64,000 nt of DNA from Stenotrophomonas maltophilia (GTDB lineage Bacteria > Pseudomonadota > Gammaproteobacteria > Xanthomonadales > Xanthomonadaceae): the NCBI GenBank assembly GCA_002364755.1, contig DEZI01000027.1, positions 1 to 64,000 on the forward strand. Reading direction: 5' to 3'. Every line of letters starts with the position of its first letter. Within the stretch, counting starts at the first letter, position 1. The notes under the pieces were generated by a model. That model was given only the letters and a program-made list of their open reading frames with translations. It had not been told where the DNA came from and searched no databases. The position numbers and the translations under genes were made by a program. Shown in pieces: positions 25,384 to 31,820 of the stretch.

Positions 25384-25656
25384 ATGAGCACGAAGCGGTA
25401 CACCGATGAGTTCAAGACCGAGGCGGTCCGACAGATCGTTGAGTACGGCCGTCTGGTAGCGGAGGTTGCCGAGCGACTGGGCGTGTCGATCCATAGCCTT
25501 TACGGCTGGAAGCGGCAACAAGGCAAAGGCGATGTTGGACGGCGTGTTGAGCAGGACCAGAACGCGGAAGTACGCCGCCTCAAGGCTGAGCTACGCCGGG
25601 TCACTGAAGAGCGAGACATCCTAAAAAAAGCCGCCGCGTACTTTGCAAAGGGGTAA
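25384..25656 (+). CDS. IS3-family transposase OrfA (helix-turn-helix)
   Basis: A 90-aa DNA-binding protein: KRYTDEFKTEAVRQIVEYGR, then VAERLGVSIHSLYGWKRQ, a helix-turn-helix of the transposase_8 type, and a leucine-rich coiled coil (RRLKAELRRVTEERDILKKA). The start is ATG 25384, with GGAGGT just before it. Near the end, a run of seven A (about 25623-25629, in ctaaaaaaag) is the usual slip site for -1 frameshifting onto orfB, which would make the OrfAB transposase. Confidence 0.92.
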   Translation: MSTKRYTDEFKTEAVRQIVEYGRLVAEVAERLGVSIHSLYGWKRQQGKGDVGRRVEQDQNAEVRRLKAELRRVTEERDILKKAAAYFAKG

Positions 25657-25673
25657 GAGCAAAGTACGCCTTC

Positions 25674-26525
25674 ATGAAGCAGCACGCAGATGAGTTCAGC
25701 CTCGCGGCGATGTGTCGGATGCTTAGCGTCCATCGCAGTGGCTACTACGCCTGGCTGAAAGAGCCGGCAAGCGATCGCGATAGAGACGATCAGCGATTGC
25801 TGGGACTGATCAAGCTCAGCTGGCTGGAAAGCGGCTCCGTGTGTGGCCACCGCAAAGTGACCACAGATCTGCGCGAGCTTGGCGAGACGTGTAGCCGTCA
25901 TCGCGTGGCCCGCTTGATGAAGAGCGAGGGGTTGCGAGCTATGGTCGGCTACGGTCGGCGACCGCGCCCACTGAGTGGTCCAGTCGGATCAGTCGCCAAG
26001 AACATTCTCGCCCGCAGCTTCAACGTCAGTGAGCCAAATCGCGCGTGGGTCACGGACATTACCTACATTCGCACCTACGACGGCTTCCTGTACTTGGCGG
26101 TAGTGCTTGATCTGTTTTCGCGTCAGGTCGTTGGATGGGCAACCCGGCCAATTCAACATACGGACCTGGTTTTGCAGGCGCTATTGGCCGCAGTGTGGCG
26201 GCGCAAACCAAGCCCCGGGCTTCTACTTCACTCCGACCAAGGCACACAGTTCACCAGTGAAGACTGGCAGAGCTTCCTGCGCGAGCACGACATCGTGTGC
26301 AGCATGAGTCGGCGAGGCAACTGCCATGACAACGCGGCGATGGAGAGCTTCTTCCAGCTGCTGAAGCGGGAGCGGATCAAGCGGAGGATCTACAGCAATC
26401 ACGACGAGGCCCGCGCCGACGTCTTCCAGTACATCGAGATGTTTTACAACCCAAAACGGCGACACAGTTCCAACGACGGGCTGTCCCCGGTAGAGTTCGA
26501 GAAGCAGTACGCACTAAACGGCTGA
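25674..26525 (+). CDS. IS3-family transposase OrfB (DDE integrase core)
   Basis: A 283-aa rve-type catalytic domain. The DDE triad is present: WVTDITYIRT, LLHSDQGTQFTS, and NAAMESFFQLLKRE with the last Glu about 35 residues after the second Asp. The N-terminal HTH_21 region is SLAAMCRMLSVHRSGYYAWL. The frame is -1 relative to orfA, so the functional product is the fused OrfAB made by frameshifting near 25629; the ATG at 25674 gives OrfB alone. No stop or damage is visible, so the element may still be active. Confidence 0.93.
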   Translation: MKQHADEFSLAAMCRMLSVHRSGYYAWLKEPASDRDRDDQRLLGLIKLSWLESGSVCGHRKVTTDLRELGETCSRHRVARLMKSEGLRAMVGYGRRPRPLSGPVGSVAKNILARSFNVSEPNRAWVTDITYIRTYDGFLYLAVVLDLFSRQVVGWATRPIQHTDLVLQALLAAVWRRKPSPGLLLHSDQGTQFTSEDWQSFLREHDIVCSMSRRGNCHDNAAMESFFQLLKRERIKRRIYSNHDEARADVFQYIEMFYNPKRRHSSNDGLSPVEFEKQYALNG

Positions 26526-26554
26526 CGACTGTCTACAAAACCTTGGGCGATTCA

Positions 26555-26936
26555 ATCCACTGCTGTGCGTGCTTGGCATTCTTCCAGCCTGGCTTCAGTT
26601 CGGCGTGTACCTGTTTTGCTGCCTCTTGGAAGGATGGCATCACCGGTGCGGCCACAGGGGTCTCCTTGATCGCCGCGGGGTCTTGCCCCAGTGCAATCTC
26701 TTCGCGCATCTCGCGAGCCAGCTTGCCGGCAAGAGCGACGCCCACGTGCGGGTAGCTGCCTAGGTCGGCGTTGCGCCGCTTGCCAGTGACACAGGGCTTA
26801 CGTAGCGCAAGACCCACTTGCCTCGGCCCTTCTGTGTGCGTGAAGGAAGCAGACTCAGGCCGGTAACTCCGCCGTGTGGCAGTGCTGCGCTTCCGGGAGT
26901 GATGCTTCGAGCTTTGATGTCGGCTAGCAGTGCCAT
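26555..26936 (-). pseudogene. P4-type tyrosine integrase, N-terminal remnant (frameshifted and truncated)
   Basis: The reading starts MALLADIKARSITPGSAALP and continues to WVLRYVSPV, then shifts frame and continues TGKRRNADLGSYPHVGVALA to PSFQEAAKQVHAELKPGW and ends at KHAQQW where the IS begins. This is the arm-binding and core-binding part of a DUF4102/P4-like integrase. The shift is explained by a GT duplication (GTGTC for GTC) at about 26788-26792. The catalytic domain with R-H-R-Y is absent. It lies beside attR and reads into the island, the normal position for the enzyme that inserted it. Confidence 0.85.
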
Positions 26937-27107
26937 GCGTGCCTGGTATGCCATCTGGTACGCCATCCAGTATGCCATTTCGCGTTGGGTGGTGATGGGC
27001 GTTGCTGGACGGTGCTGGATGATGTAACTTGTAAGTCATTGAAATTAAATGGCAAACATATGTTTTTTGCGATGCCACTGGATTTCCTTGGACGGATCTA
27101 TGGCAGT
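26937..27107. repeat. Island right-end region with repeated tatgccat motifs
   Basis: Between the integrase start and attR there are three near-tandem units (tggtATGCCATctggtaCGCCATccagtATGCCAT, 26942-26977). A matching pair is at the left end (5109-5128). Both copies are followed at some distance by gctggac-type words. The symmetrical placement suggests integrase arm-binding sites. An AT-rich stretch (27024-27070) precedes attR. No gene is seen. Confidence 0.5.
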
Positions 27108-27124
27108 CCCCCTCTCCGCCAGAT
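27108..27124 (+). other. attR: 17-bp direct repeat
   Basis: Exact copy of 5039-5055. It is immediately followed by the strong terminator that originally belonged to tRNA-Ser(CGA), which fixes the outer boundary of the island. Confidence 0.88.
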
Positions 27125-27168
27125 CAAAAAAGAAGGGCTGCCGAAAGGCAGCCCTTCTTTTTTGATCT
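27121..27168 (+). terminator. Displaced native terminator of tRNA-Ser(CGA)
   Basis: A perfect 22-bp stem (27121-27142 with 27147-27168) with a GAAA loop. The right arm contains a T6 run, so it ends transcription in this direction; by symmetry it could also work in reverse. The palindrome can be extended four more bases to include the tRNA's GCCA (27118-27121) and TGGC (27169-27172). Confidence 0.85.
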
Positions 27169-27290
27169 GGCGCGGGATGCGATGCGCGCTTTGCGCGCTT
27201 CGCCCCCTGTGTTGCTGCGCAACGCATGGGCCCCTCCCTTTGCCTGCCTCTCCCCGCCCCTGTCGGGGCAGATGCATCAGTAGATCCACG
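27169..27290 (-). repeat. Inverted partial copy of the tRNA-associated 200-bp repeat
   Basis: This stretch is the reverse complement, with mismatches, of the end of the 200-bp unit at 31821-32220 (…aggcgggg…gcgttgctgcgcaacgcatgggcccctccc…). In both places it lies just beyond the terminator of a tRNA-Ser gene. It ends in a SMAG-like half repeat (gtagatccacgcc) at 27281-27293. Nothing coding is seen from here to 27341. Confidence 0.75.
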
Positions 27291-27341
27291 CCATCGCGAG
27301 CTGCGGGTTAAACTGCCTGCATCAATTGCTGGAGCGTTGCC

Positions 27342-27728
27342 ATGACCGCTGAAATCCTCGTGCCTGTTTCGTTCGGCGAGCTGCTGGACAAGATCTCGAT
27401 CCTGCAGATCAAGTCCGAGCGCATCAGCGATGAAGGCAAGCTGGCCAATGTGCGCCGTGAGCTGTCGGCGCTGGAAACCACCTGGATGGGCCACCCAGCG
27501 GCGGTGAAGGACATCGCCAGGCTGCGTGCCGATCTGAAGGCGGTCAACGAGCAGCTGTGGGACATCGAGGACGAGGTCCGCCTGAAGGAGAAGGCGCAGG
27601 CCTTCGACCAGGCGTTCGTCGACCTGGCCCGCAGCGTCTACCTGCGCAATGACGAGCGCGCGCGCATCAAGAAGGCGATCAACCTGGCGCTGGGCTCGGC
27701 GTACGTGGAAGAGAAGTCGTACAAATAA
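27342..27728 (+). CDS. DUF6165-family protein
   Basis: A 128-aa, highly charged and helical cytosolic protein (MTAEILVPVSFGELLDKISI, then KSERISDEGKLANVRREL). It matches the DUF6165 family, of unknown function, usually found near lipopolysaccharide-core or glycosyltransferase genes; here a GT9 heptosyltransferase and a KDO kinase follow. It is preceded by GGAG 9 nt before the ATG. It converges on the heptosyltransferase gene. No enzymatic motif is visible. Confidence 0.75.
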   Translation: MTAEILVPVSFGELLDKISILQIKSERISDEGKLANVRRELSALETTWMGHPAAVKDIARLRADLKAVNEQLWDIEDEVRLKEKAQAFDQAFVDLARSVYLRNDERARIKKAINLALGSAYVEEKSYK

Positions 27729-27779
27729 CCCCACGCCCTGCGTGGAGAGTGCGGGCCACGTGCGGCCCGCACCGGTCGC

Positions 27780-28826
27780 TCAGCCGAGGTGATCGGTCAC
27801 GTAGCGCTCGAACGCGGCGATGCCGTCCTCGACGGTGATCAGTTCCATCACATCGTCGAACTCGATCTTGGTACCCCACTTGAGATCGGCCGCCGTCTTG
27901 CCCAGGTACTTGCGCGCGGCATCGTCGTAGCGGTCCACGCAGTAGCGCCGGTCGGAGTAGGGGCCGCTGCGGTGCGGGTTGCTGGCCGCATGCAGGCCCA
28001 GCACCTTGGCCCCCATCGCGTTGGCGATGTGCATCGGGCCCGAATCGGGGGTCATCACCAGGTTGGCGCGGGCCAGCAGGGCCGGCAGCTGCTTCAGGGT
28101 GTCCCTGCCCACCAGGTCCAGCGCCGGCGTCGCCAGCTGGGCCAGGATGGCATCGGCCATGCTGCGCTCCAGTTCGCTGCGGCCACCGCACAGCACCACC
28201 TGCCAGCCGCGCGCGCTGGCGTGGTTGGCGACGGCGGCGTAGCGGTCGGCATACCAGTTGCGCATGACGTGGCTGGAACAGGGCGAGATCATCAGCACCG
28301 GGCGGCCATCATCGGGCCACTGCGCGGCGGCCCACGCGTAGGCCGATGGCGGCACAGCCAGGTCCCAGCTCACCTCGGTCTGGCGCAGGCCCAGCGGCTC
28401 GCAGAAGCTGCCCATCGCATCGAGCACGTGTATGCCTGGGCGATCGGGGATGCGTTCGTTGATGAACAACCCATGCAGGTCCTTGGAGCGGCTGCGGTCA
28501 TAGCCGATGCGGCGCTCGGCCGGAATGAAGGCCGACAGCAGGTTCGCGCGGAAAGCCACCTGCATCTGCAGCAGGGCCTCGAAGCGCCCCGGTGGCAGCT
28601 GCCTGCGCAGCTCCTTGACCCCGGCCATGCCGGTCTTCTTGTCGTACGCATGGAAGACCACGCCGGGCAGGCCATCAAGCAGCTTGTAGCCGGCCTTGTC
28701 GATGATCCAGTGGATCGGCGTGTCCGGGCGCGCGGCCTGCAGGGTGCGCACCAGGGGAACCACGTGAGTGACATCCCCCAGGGCAGACAGGCGCAGGAGG
28801 CACAAGGATGAGGACGCTGATGCCAT
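27780..28826 (-). CDS. Glycosyltransferase family 9 (lipopolysaccharide heptosyltransferase)
   Basis: A 348-aa GT9 enzyme that adds ADP-heptose to the lipopolysaccharide inner core at the cytoplasmic face. The N-terminal LCLLRLSALGDVTHVVPLVR is the family's acceptor-side signature. The C-terminal donor site includes ISPCSSHVMRNWYADRYAAV, LCGGRSELE, and PDSGPMHIANAMG (the SGxxH signature). It is closest in style to WaaC/RfaC heptosyltransferase I. It is divergent from the KDO kinase gene 20 bp away, which fits a joint role in inner-core assembly. Confidence 0.9.
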   Translation of the reverse strand: MASASSSLCLLRLSALGDVTHVVPLVRTLQAARPDTPIHWIIDKAGYKLLDGLPGVVFHAYDKKTGMAGVKELRRQLPPGRFEALLQMQVAFRANLLSAFIPAERRIGYDRSRSKDLHGLFINERIPDRPGIHVLDAMGSFCEPLGLRQTEVSWDLAVPPSAYAWAAAQWPDDGRPVLMISPCSSHVMRNWYADRYAAVANHASARGWQVVLCGGRSELERSMADAILAQLATPALDLVGRDTLKQLPALLARANLVMTPDSGPMHIANAMGAKVLGLHAASNPHRSGPYSDRRYCVDRYDDAARKYLGKTAADLKWGTKIEFDDVMELITVEDGIAAFERYVTDHLG

Positions 28827-28846
28827 GTGTTGTTAGACTCAATGGA

Positions 28847-29596
28847 ATGGTCGTATTTGACGCCAATGAAGCGCTGACGCCGTGCCGCGAGGGTCGCGGC
28901 ATCGGGGCCATTCTGTTCGACCGCGAGCGGCTGCGGCAAGCCGACGTTGGCCTGTTCTCGCCCCAGCACTGGGGCAGCAAGGCCCGGCCGGTCGGTGAAG
29001 GCGGTCGGGGCAGTGCCTGGTTCGTCGATGCCTCGTTCGGCCCCGGCGTGCTGCGCCACTACCTGCGCGGCGGGCTGGCCGCAAAGCTGAGCCGCGACCA
29101 GTACATCTGGCGCGGCTCGGACCGTACCCGCAGTTTTGCCGAATTCCGGCTGATGCGGGCCCTGCGCGCGCAGAAGCTGCCGGTCCCCCGGCCGATCGCC
29201 GCCTTCTACATGCGTGAGGGCATGCGCTACCGCGCGGCCATCCTGATGGAACGCATCGAGGGCGTGCGCTCGCTGGCCGACCGCGCGCTGGTGGCCGGCC
29301 GTGGCGCGCCGTGGGAAGAGGCGGGCCGGCTGATCGCGCGCTTCCATCGCGCCGGCCTGGACCATGCCGACCTCAACGCCCACAACATCCTGTTCGATGG
29401 CAATGGCCACGGCTGGCTGATCGACTTCGACCGTGGAGTCATCCGCATCCCGGCCACCGCCTGGCGCGAGCGCAACCTCAAGCGCCTGCTGCGTTCGCTG
29501 GTCAAGCTGCGCGGCGAGCGCAGCGTGGAAGACGTGCAGAAGGACTACGCGCGGCTGCGTCGCGCCTATGACATGGCCTGGAACCGGGGCACCTGA
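28847..29596 (+). CDS. kdkA: 3-deoxy-D-manno-octulosonic acid (KDO) kinase
   Basis: A 249-aa kinase, the usual xanthomonad length. It phosphorylates the KDO residue of lipid A precursor, using ATP, before heptose is added. It shows the protein-kinase-like FarHRAGLDHADLNAHNILF catalytic loop (HADLNAHN) and LIDFDRG metal site (DFD), plus the N-terminal GRGSAWFV and RHYLRGG segments. The ATG at 28847 (MVVFDANEALTP) is chosen over an upstream in-frame ATG at 28808 that would overlap the divergent gene. The stop overlaps the next start (TGATG). Confidence 0.92.
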   Translation: MVVFDANEALTPCREGRGIGAILFDRERLRQADVGLFSPQHWGSKARPVGEGGRGSAWFVDASFGPGVLRHYLRGGLAAKLSRDQYIWRGSDRTRSFAEFRLMRALRAQKLPVPRPIAAFYMREGMRYRAAILMERIEGVRSLADRALVAGRGAPWEEAGRLIARFHRAGLDHADLNAHNILFDGNGHGWLIDFDRGVIRIPATAWRERNLKRLLRSLVKLRGERSVEDVQKDYARLRRAYDMAWNRGT

Positions 29597-30363
29597 TGGA
29601 CTGGTCGTTGCGTTTTCTCGGCGTCGGCAATGCGTCGGCGGTAGAGCTGGGTTCCCCCATGTCGGTCATCGAGCGTGATGGCCGGCCGTGGCTGACCATC
29701 GATTGCGGTGGCGAGGGCCTGACCGCCTTCAAGGCGCACTATGGGCACCTGCCGCAGGCGCTGTTCGTCACCCACGTGCACCTGGACCACGTGGCCGGCT
29801 TCGAGCGGCTGTTCGTGGATACCTTCTTCAACACGCACCGGCGCGGCAAAGTGCGCCTGTACGTGCCGGCCACCGTGGTGCCGCTGCTGCACAAGCGCGT
29901 GGGCGATTACCCCAACGTGCTGGCCGAGGGCGGTGCAAACTTCTGGGATGCGTTCCAGCTGGTCGTGGTGGGCGATGCGTTCTGGCATGAGGGCGTGCGC
30001 CTGGAAGTGTTCCCGGCACGCCACCATTGGCCGGAGACCGCCTATGGCCTGCGCCTGCAGGGCGCGTTGACCTGGAGCGGCGATACCCGGCCGATTCCGG
30101 AGATGCTGGCGCGCTTTGCAAATGACAACGAACTGATCGCCCACGACTGCGGACTGCACGGTAATCCGTCGCACACCGGCGTGGACGACCTGGAACGCGA
30201 ATACAGCGCCGAGCTGCAGTCGCGGATGATGCTCTACCACTATGCCAGTGCGGCCGACGGCCAGGCGTTGGCTGCGCGAGGGCACCGCGTGGCGCAGCCG
30301 GGCCAGTGCGTGCCGCTGGCGACCCCGACGGCGCCGCACGTGCTGGCGCAGGATCCGCCGTGA
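29596..30363 (+). CDS. MBL-fold metallohydrolase
   Basis: A 255-aa metallo-beta-lactamase-fold protein of the RNase Z/PhnP-like branch. The metal ligands are in FVTHVHLDHVAGFE at about residues 55-68 (HxHxDH), ARHHWPETAYGLRL, TWSGDTRPIPE and IAHDCGLHG. The substrate cannot be told from sequence. It starts on the last base of kdkA, so it is translated in the same operon. Its stop overlaps a short truncated frame downstream. Confidence 0.88.
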   Translation: MDWSLRFLGVGNASAVELGSPMSVIERDGRPWLTIDCGGEGLTAFKAHYGHLPQALFVTHVHLDHVAGFERLFVDTFFNTHRRGKVRLYVPATVVPLLHKRVGDYPNVLAEGGANFWDAFQLVVVGDAFWHEGVRLEVFPARHHWPETAYGLRLQGALTWSGDTRPIPEMLARFANDNELIAHDCGLHGNPSHTGVDDLEREYSAELQSRMMLYHYASAADGQALAARGHRVAQPGQCVPLATPTAPHVLAQDPP

Positions 30364-30470
30364 ACACCTCCGGTCAGCCTGCCGACGCGGCGCTGGCGGC
30401 CGAGCTGGAACATCTGGAACGCGCGCTGCACACCCCGCAGGTGCGCGCTGATCGTGCGCGTCGAAGGTGA
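30360..30470 (+). pseudogene. Truncated DUF4440-like (NTF2-fold) gene, N-terminal stub
   Basis: A GTG overlapping the preceding stop (GTGA) opens a 36-codon frame: AALAAELEHLERALHTPQVR, then ADRARRR and a stop. The pattern 'LE.AL..P.VRADR' is how DUF4440 (NTF2-like) proteins begin before 'LDALLADDF'. The frame stops 14 bases before a SMAG repeat (30484). The rest of the gene is not found nearby. This looks like a gene cut by a repeat-associated rearrangement; the evidence is a short N-terminus only. Confidence 0.5.
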
Positions 30471-30483
30471 AGGCGGCGCGTCG

Positions 30484-30534
30484 GTAGCGCCGGGCCATGC
30501 CCGGCGAAGAGCGCCAACCGAGGTTGGCAGCTAC
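30484..30534. repeat. SMAG-type repeat pair
   Basis: GTAG at the left and CTAC at the right enclose two palindromes (gccgggccatgcccggc and gccaaccgaggttggc). It lies between the MBL/DUF4440 region and the 4.5S RNA gene. Confidence 0.8.
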
Positions 30535-30560
30535 CGGAGCGGGGCATCGCCCAAAAAGGC

Positions 30561-30668
30561 GGTGGCCCCGCCGGCTGACCTCGGCGCCCGCGTCGATCGA
30601 TACCGTTGCTGCCTTCCGGCCCTGGCGGGATTTTCGACCTAGCGTCGCGAGGGGCCGACGGGGCCACC
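30561..30668 (-). ncRNA. ffs: 4.5S RNA (signal recognition particle RNA, bacterial small type)
   Basis: On the minus strand the conserved SRP domain IV core reads CCAGGGCCGGAAGGCAGCAA, the universal Ffh-binding hairpin. The ends pair: GGTGGCCCC at the 5' side (30668 inward) with GGGGCCACC at the 3' side (to 30561), giving a single long hairpin of about 108 nt. A run of T (30553-30557 as A on the plus strand) follows as terminator. With Ffh it forms the SRP that targets membrane proteins. Exact ends are estimated from pairing. Confidence 0.88.
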
Positions 30669-30872
30669 ATAGAGACGTTGGCCGCCCAAGGGCGGCCGGT
30701 TCACGGATCAGGGGAAGCAGCGCGTCGCGCGCCGGAGACCACAGCCGGACTGCACATCGGCTGGCCGATGGCAGGCGCGCATTCTAGCGCAGGCGTGGGC
30801 TTGGACGCCAGCTTCATGCGATGAATCGGCTGTAACCCGTACACAGGCAGTACGGTCGGCGCGTTTCCCCGT

Positions 30873-30881
30873 TGCTAGAAT
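30873..30881 (+). promoter_or_regulatory. Extended -10 promoter of the riboswitch/sugE transcript
   Basis: TGC-TAGAAT is an extended -10 element; no good -35 is seen. It would start RNA at about 30888, just before the first riboswitch hairpin. Confidence 0.5.
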
Positions 30882-30887
30882 GCGGCC

Positions 30888-30955
30888 GCAGGAGGAACGA
30901 CCTCCCCCGCATCGGGAATCAATGACCAGGACGGCCTGGCCCTACCAAGAGGAGG
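30888..30955 (+). promoter_or_regulatory. Guanidine-II (mini-ykkC) riboswitch
   Basis: Two small hairpins carry the diagnostic ACGR loops: GGAGG-AACGA-CCTCC at 30891-30905 and CCAGG-ACGG-CCTGG at 30926-30939. A ribosome site GAGGAGG (30949-30955) follows at once, 6 nt before the sugE ATG. Mini-ykkC RNAs bind guanidinium and most often control SMR exporters of the SugE/Gdx type, as here. Binding of guanidine would free the ribosome site. The motif and the gene support each other. Confidence 0.85.
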
Positions 30956-30961
30956 GCCGTC

Positions 30962-31279
30962 ATGGCCTGGATCTATCTGTTGTTCGCCGGCCTGCTGGAA
31001 ATTGTCTGGGCCGTGTCCATGAAGCAGTCCGAAGGCTTCAGCAGGCTTACCCCCACCGTGGTCACCCTCCTCGGCATGATCGCCAGCTTCTGGCTGCTGG
31101 CCGTGGCCATGCGCACGCTCCCGCTGGGCACCGCCTACACGATCTGGACCGGCATCGGCGCCGTGGGCGCCTTCGTGGTCGGCATCGTGTTCCTCGGCGA
31201 GCAGGTCAGTGCGATGCGCATCGGCGCGGCCGTGCTGATCGTCTGTGGCCTGGTGCTGATGAAGCTCTCCAGCAGCTGA
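30962..31279 (+). CDS. sugE: SMR-family guanidinium exporter (SugE/Gdx)
   Basis: A 105-aa membrane protein with four transmembrane helices, the full SMR length. It begins MAWIYLLFAGLLEIVWAVSM, with the essential Glu13 in the first helix followed by W16 and K21, the SugE/Gdx rather than EmrE pattern. LGTAYTIWTGIGAVGA is the SMR signature in helix 3. Gdx proteins exchange guanidinium for protons as dual-topology dimers. Expression is probably turned on by the guanidine-II riboswitch directly upstream. Confidence 0.93.
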   Translation: MAWIYLLFAGLLEIVWAVSMKQSEGFSRLTPTVVTLLGMIASFWLLAVAMRTLPLGTAYTIWTGIGAVGAFVVGIVFLGEQVSAMRIGAAVLIVCGLVLMKLSSS

Positions 31280-31328
31280 GGACGCGCGATCAGGCGGAGA
31301 TGCCCGCCGTGCCAGGCACGGCGGGCAT

Positions 31329-31775
31329 TCACCGCAGGCGCGTTTCCATGTGCACCGCATGGATTCCCGGGCCGTGGCCGTCCGTCACCCGCTGGGTGAC
31401 GTGGAAGCCCAGCGCGGCGTAGAAGCCCTCGGTGTGCTGGCTGGTGCTCAGCACAACGCGCTCCACGCGGGAATCGGTGGCGGCCTGCTGCAGGCGCACC
31501 CGTGCGAGGTGGCGGCCAAATCCTTGTCCGTGCCGGGATTTCTCGACCATCCCCCAGCAGAACCCGGCGGTCCCATTTGCAGGAGGAGACAGCCCTCCGC
31601 AGGCGACGACGCTGCCGTCGAGTTCGATGACCTGGTAGGTGTGTTCTTCCGCCAGCTCACGCAGGAACGATTCGAAGTCCGGGCGTTCCTCCGGCGCGAA
31701 ATAGGCCGGCAGATTGCTGTCAAAGATCGCCATGCAGGCGACCAGATCGTTGCGGTGATAGGGCCGGGTCCTCAT
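31329..31775 (-). CDS. GNAT-family N-acetyltransferase
   Basis: A 148-aa GNAT protein. The acetyl-CoA site is GMVEKSRHGQGFGRHLARVRL (RxxGxG/A pattern), after the strand VVACGGLSPP. The C-terminal VVLSTSQHTEGFYAALGFHV is the usual 'FYxxxGF' element. Substrate unknown. The ATG at 31775 is chosen over an in-frame one at 31793 because the GNAT fold begins at TRPYHRNDL. It is convergent with sugE. Confidence 0.82.
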   Translation of the reverse strand: MRTRPYHRNDLVACMAIFDSNLPAYFAPEERPDFESFLRELAEEHTYQVIELDGSVVACGGLSPPANGTAGFCWGMVEKSRHGQGFGRHLARVRLQQAATDSRVERVVLSTSQHTEGFYAALGFHVTQRVTDGHGPGIHAVHMETRLR

Positions 31776-31820
31776 GGGGTGACCATAGCGCATGGGGCCG
31801 GCTGGGGAGGGGTATCGGGC

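Larger units (their letters stand above)
25321..26554 (+). mobile_element. IS3-family insertion sequence, 1,234 bp, apparently intact
   Basis: The ends are inverted repeats: TGAATCGCCCAGGGTTCCGT... at 25321 and its counterpart ending at 26554, 22 of the first 25 positions agreeing. Inside are orfA and orfB in the standard -1 relationship with an A7 slip site. No target duplication is visible: flanking bases are gcaac on the left and atcca on the right. The absence, together with truncated genes on both flanks, suggests an adjacent deletion or recombination between two copies. Confidence 0.9.
5056..27124. mobile_element. BREX genomic island integrated at tRNA-Ser(CGA)
   Basis: This 22,069-bp segment lies between the two 17-bp att copies. 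It has an integrase remnant at the right end reading inward, a complete BREX operon, and lower and patchier GC than the backbone. Base composition falls sharply at the junctions, and AT-rich gaps occur at 24905-25160. An IS3-family element (25321-26554) joins a DUF932 gene stub to the broken integrase, so excision by its own enzyme is unlikely. The BREX genes themselves look intact apart from the pglX split. Confidence 0.88.
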
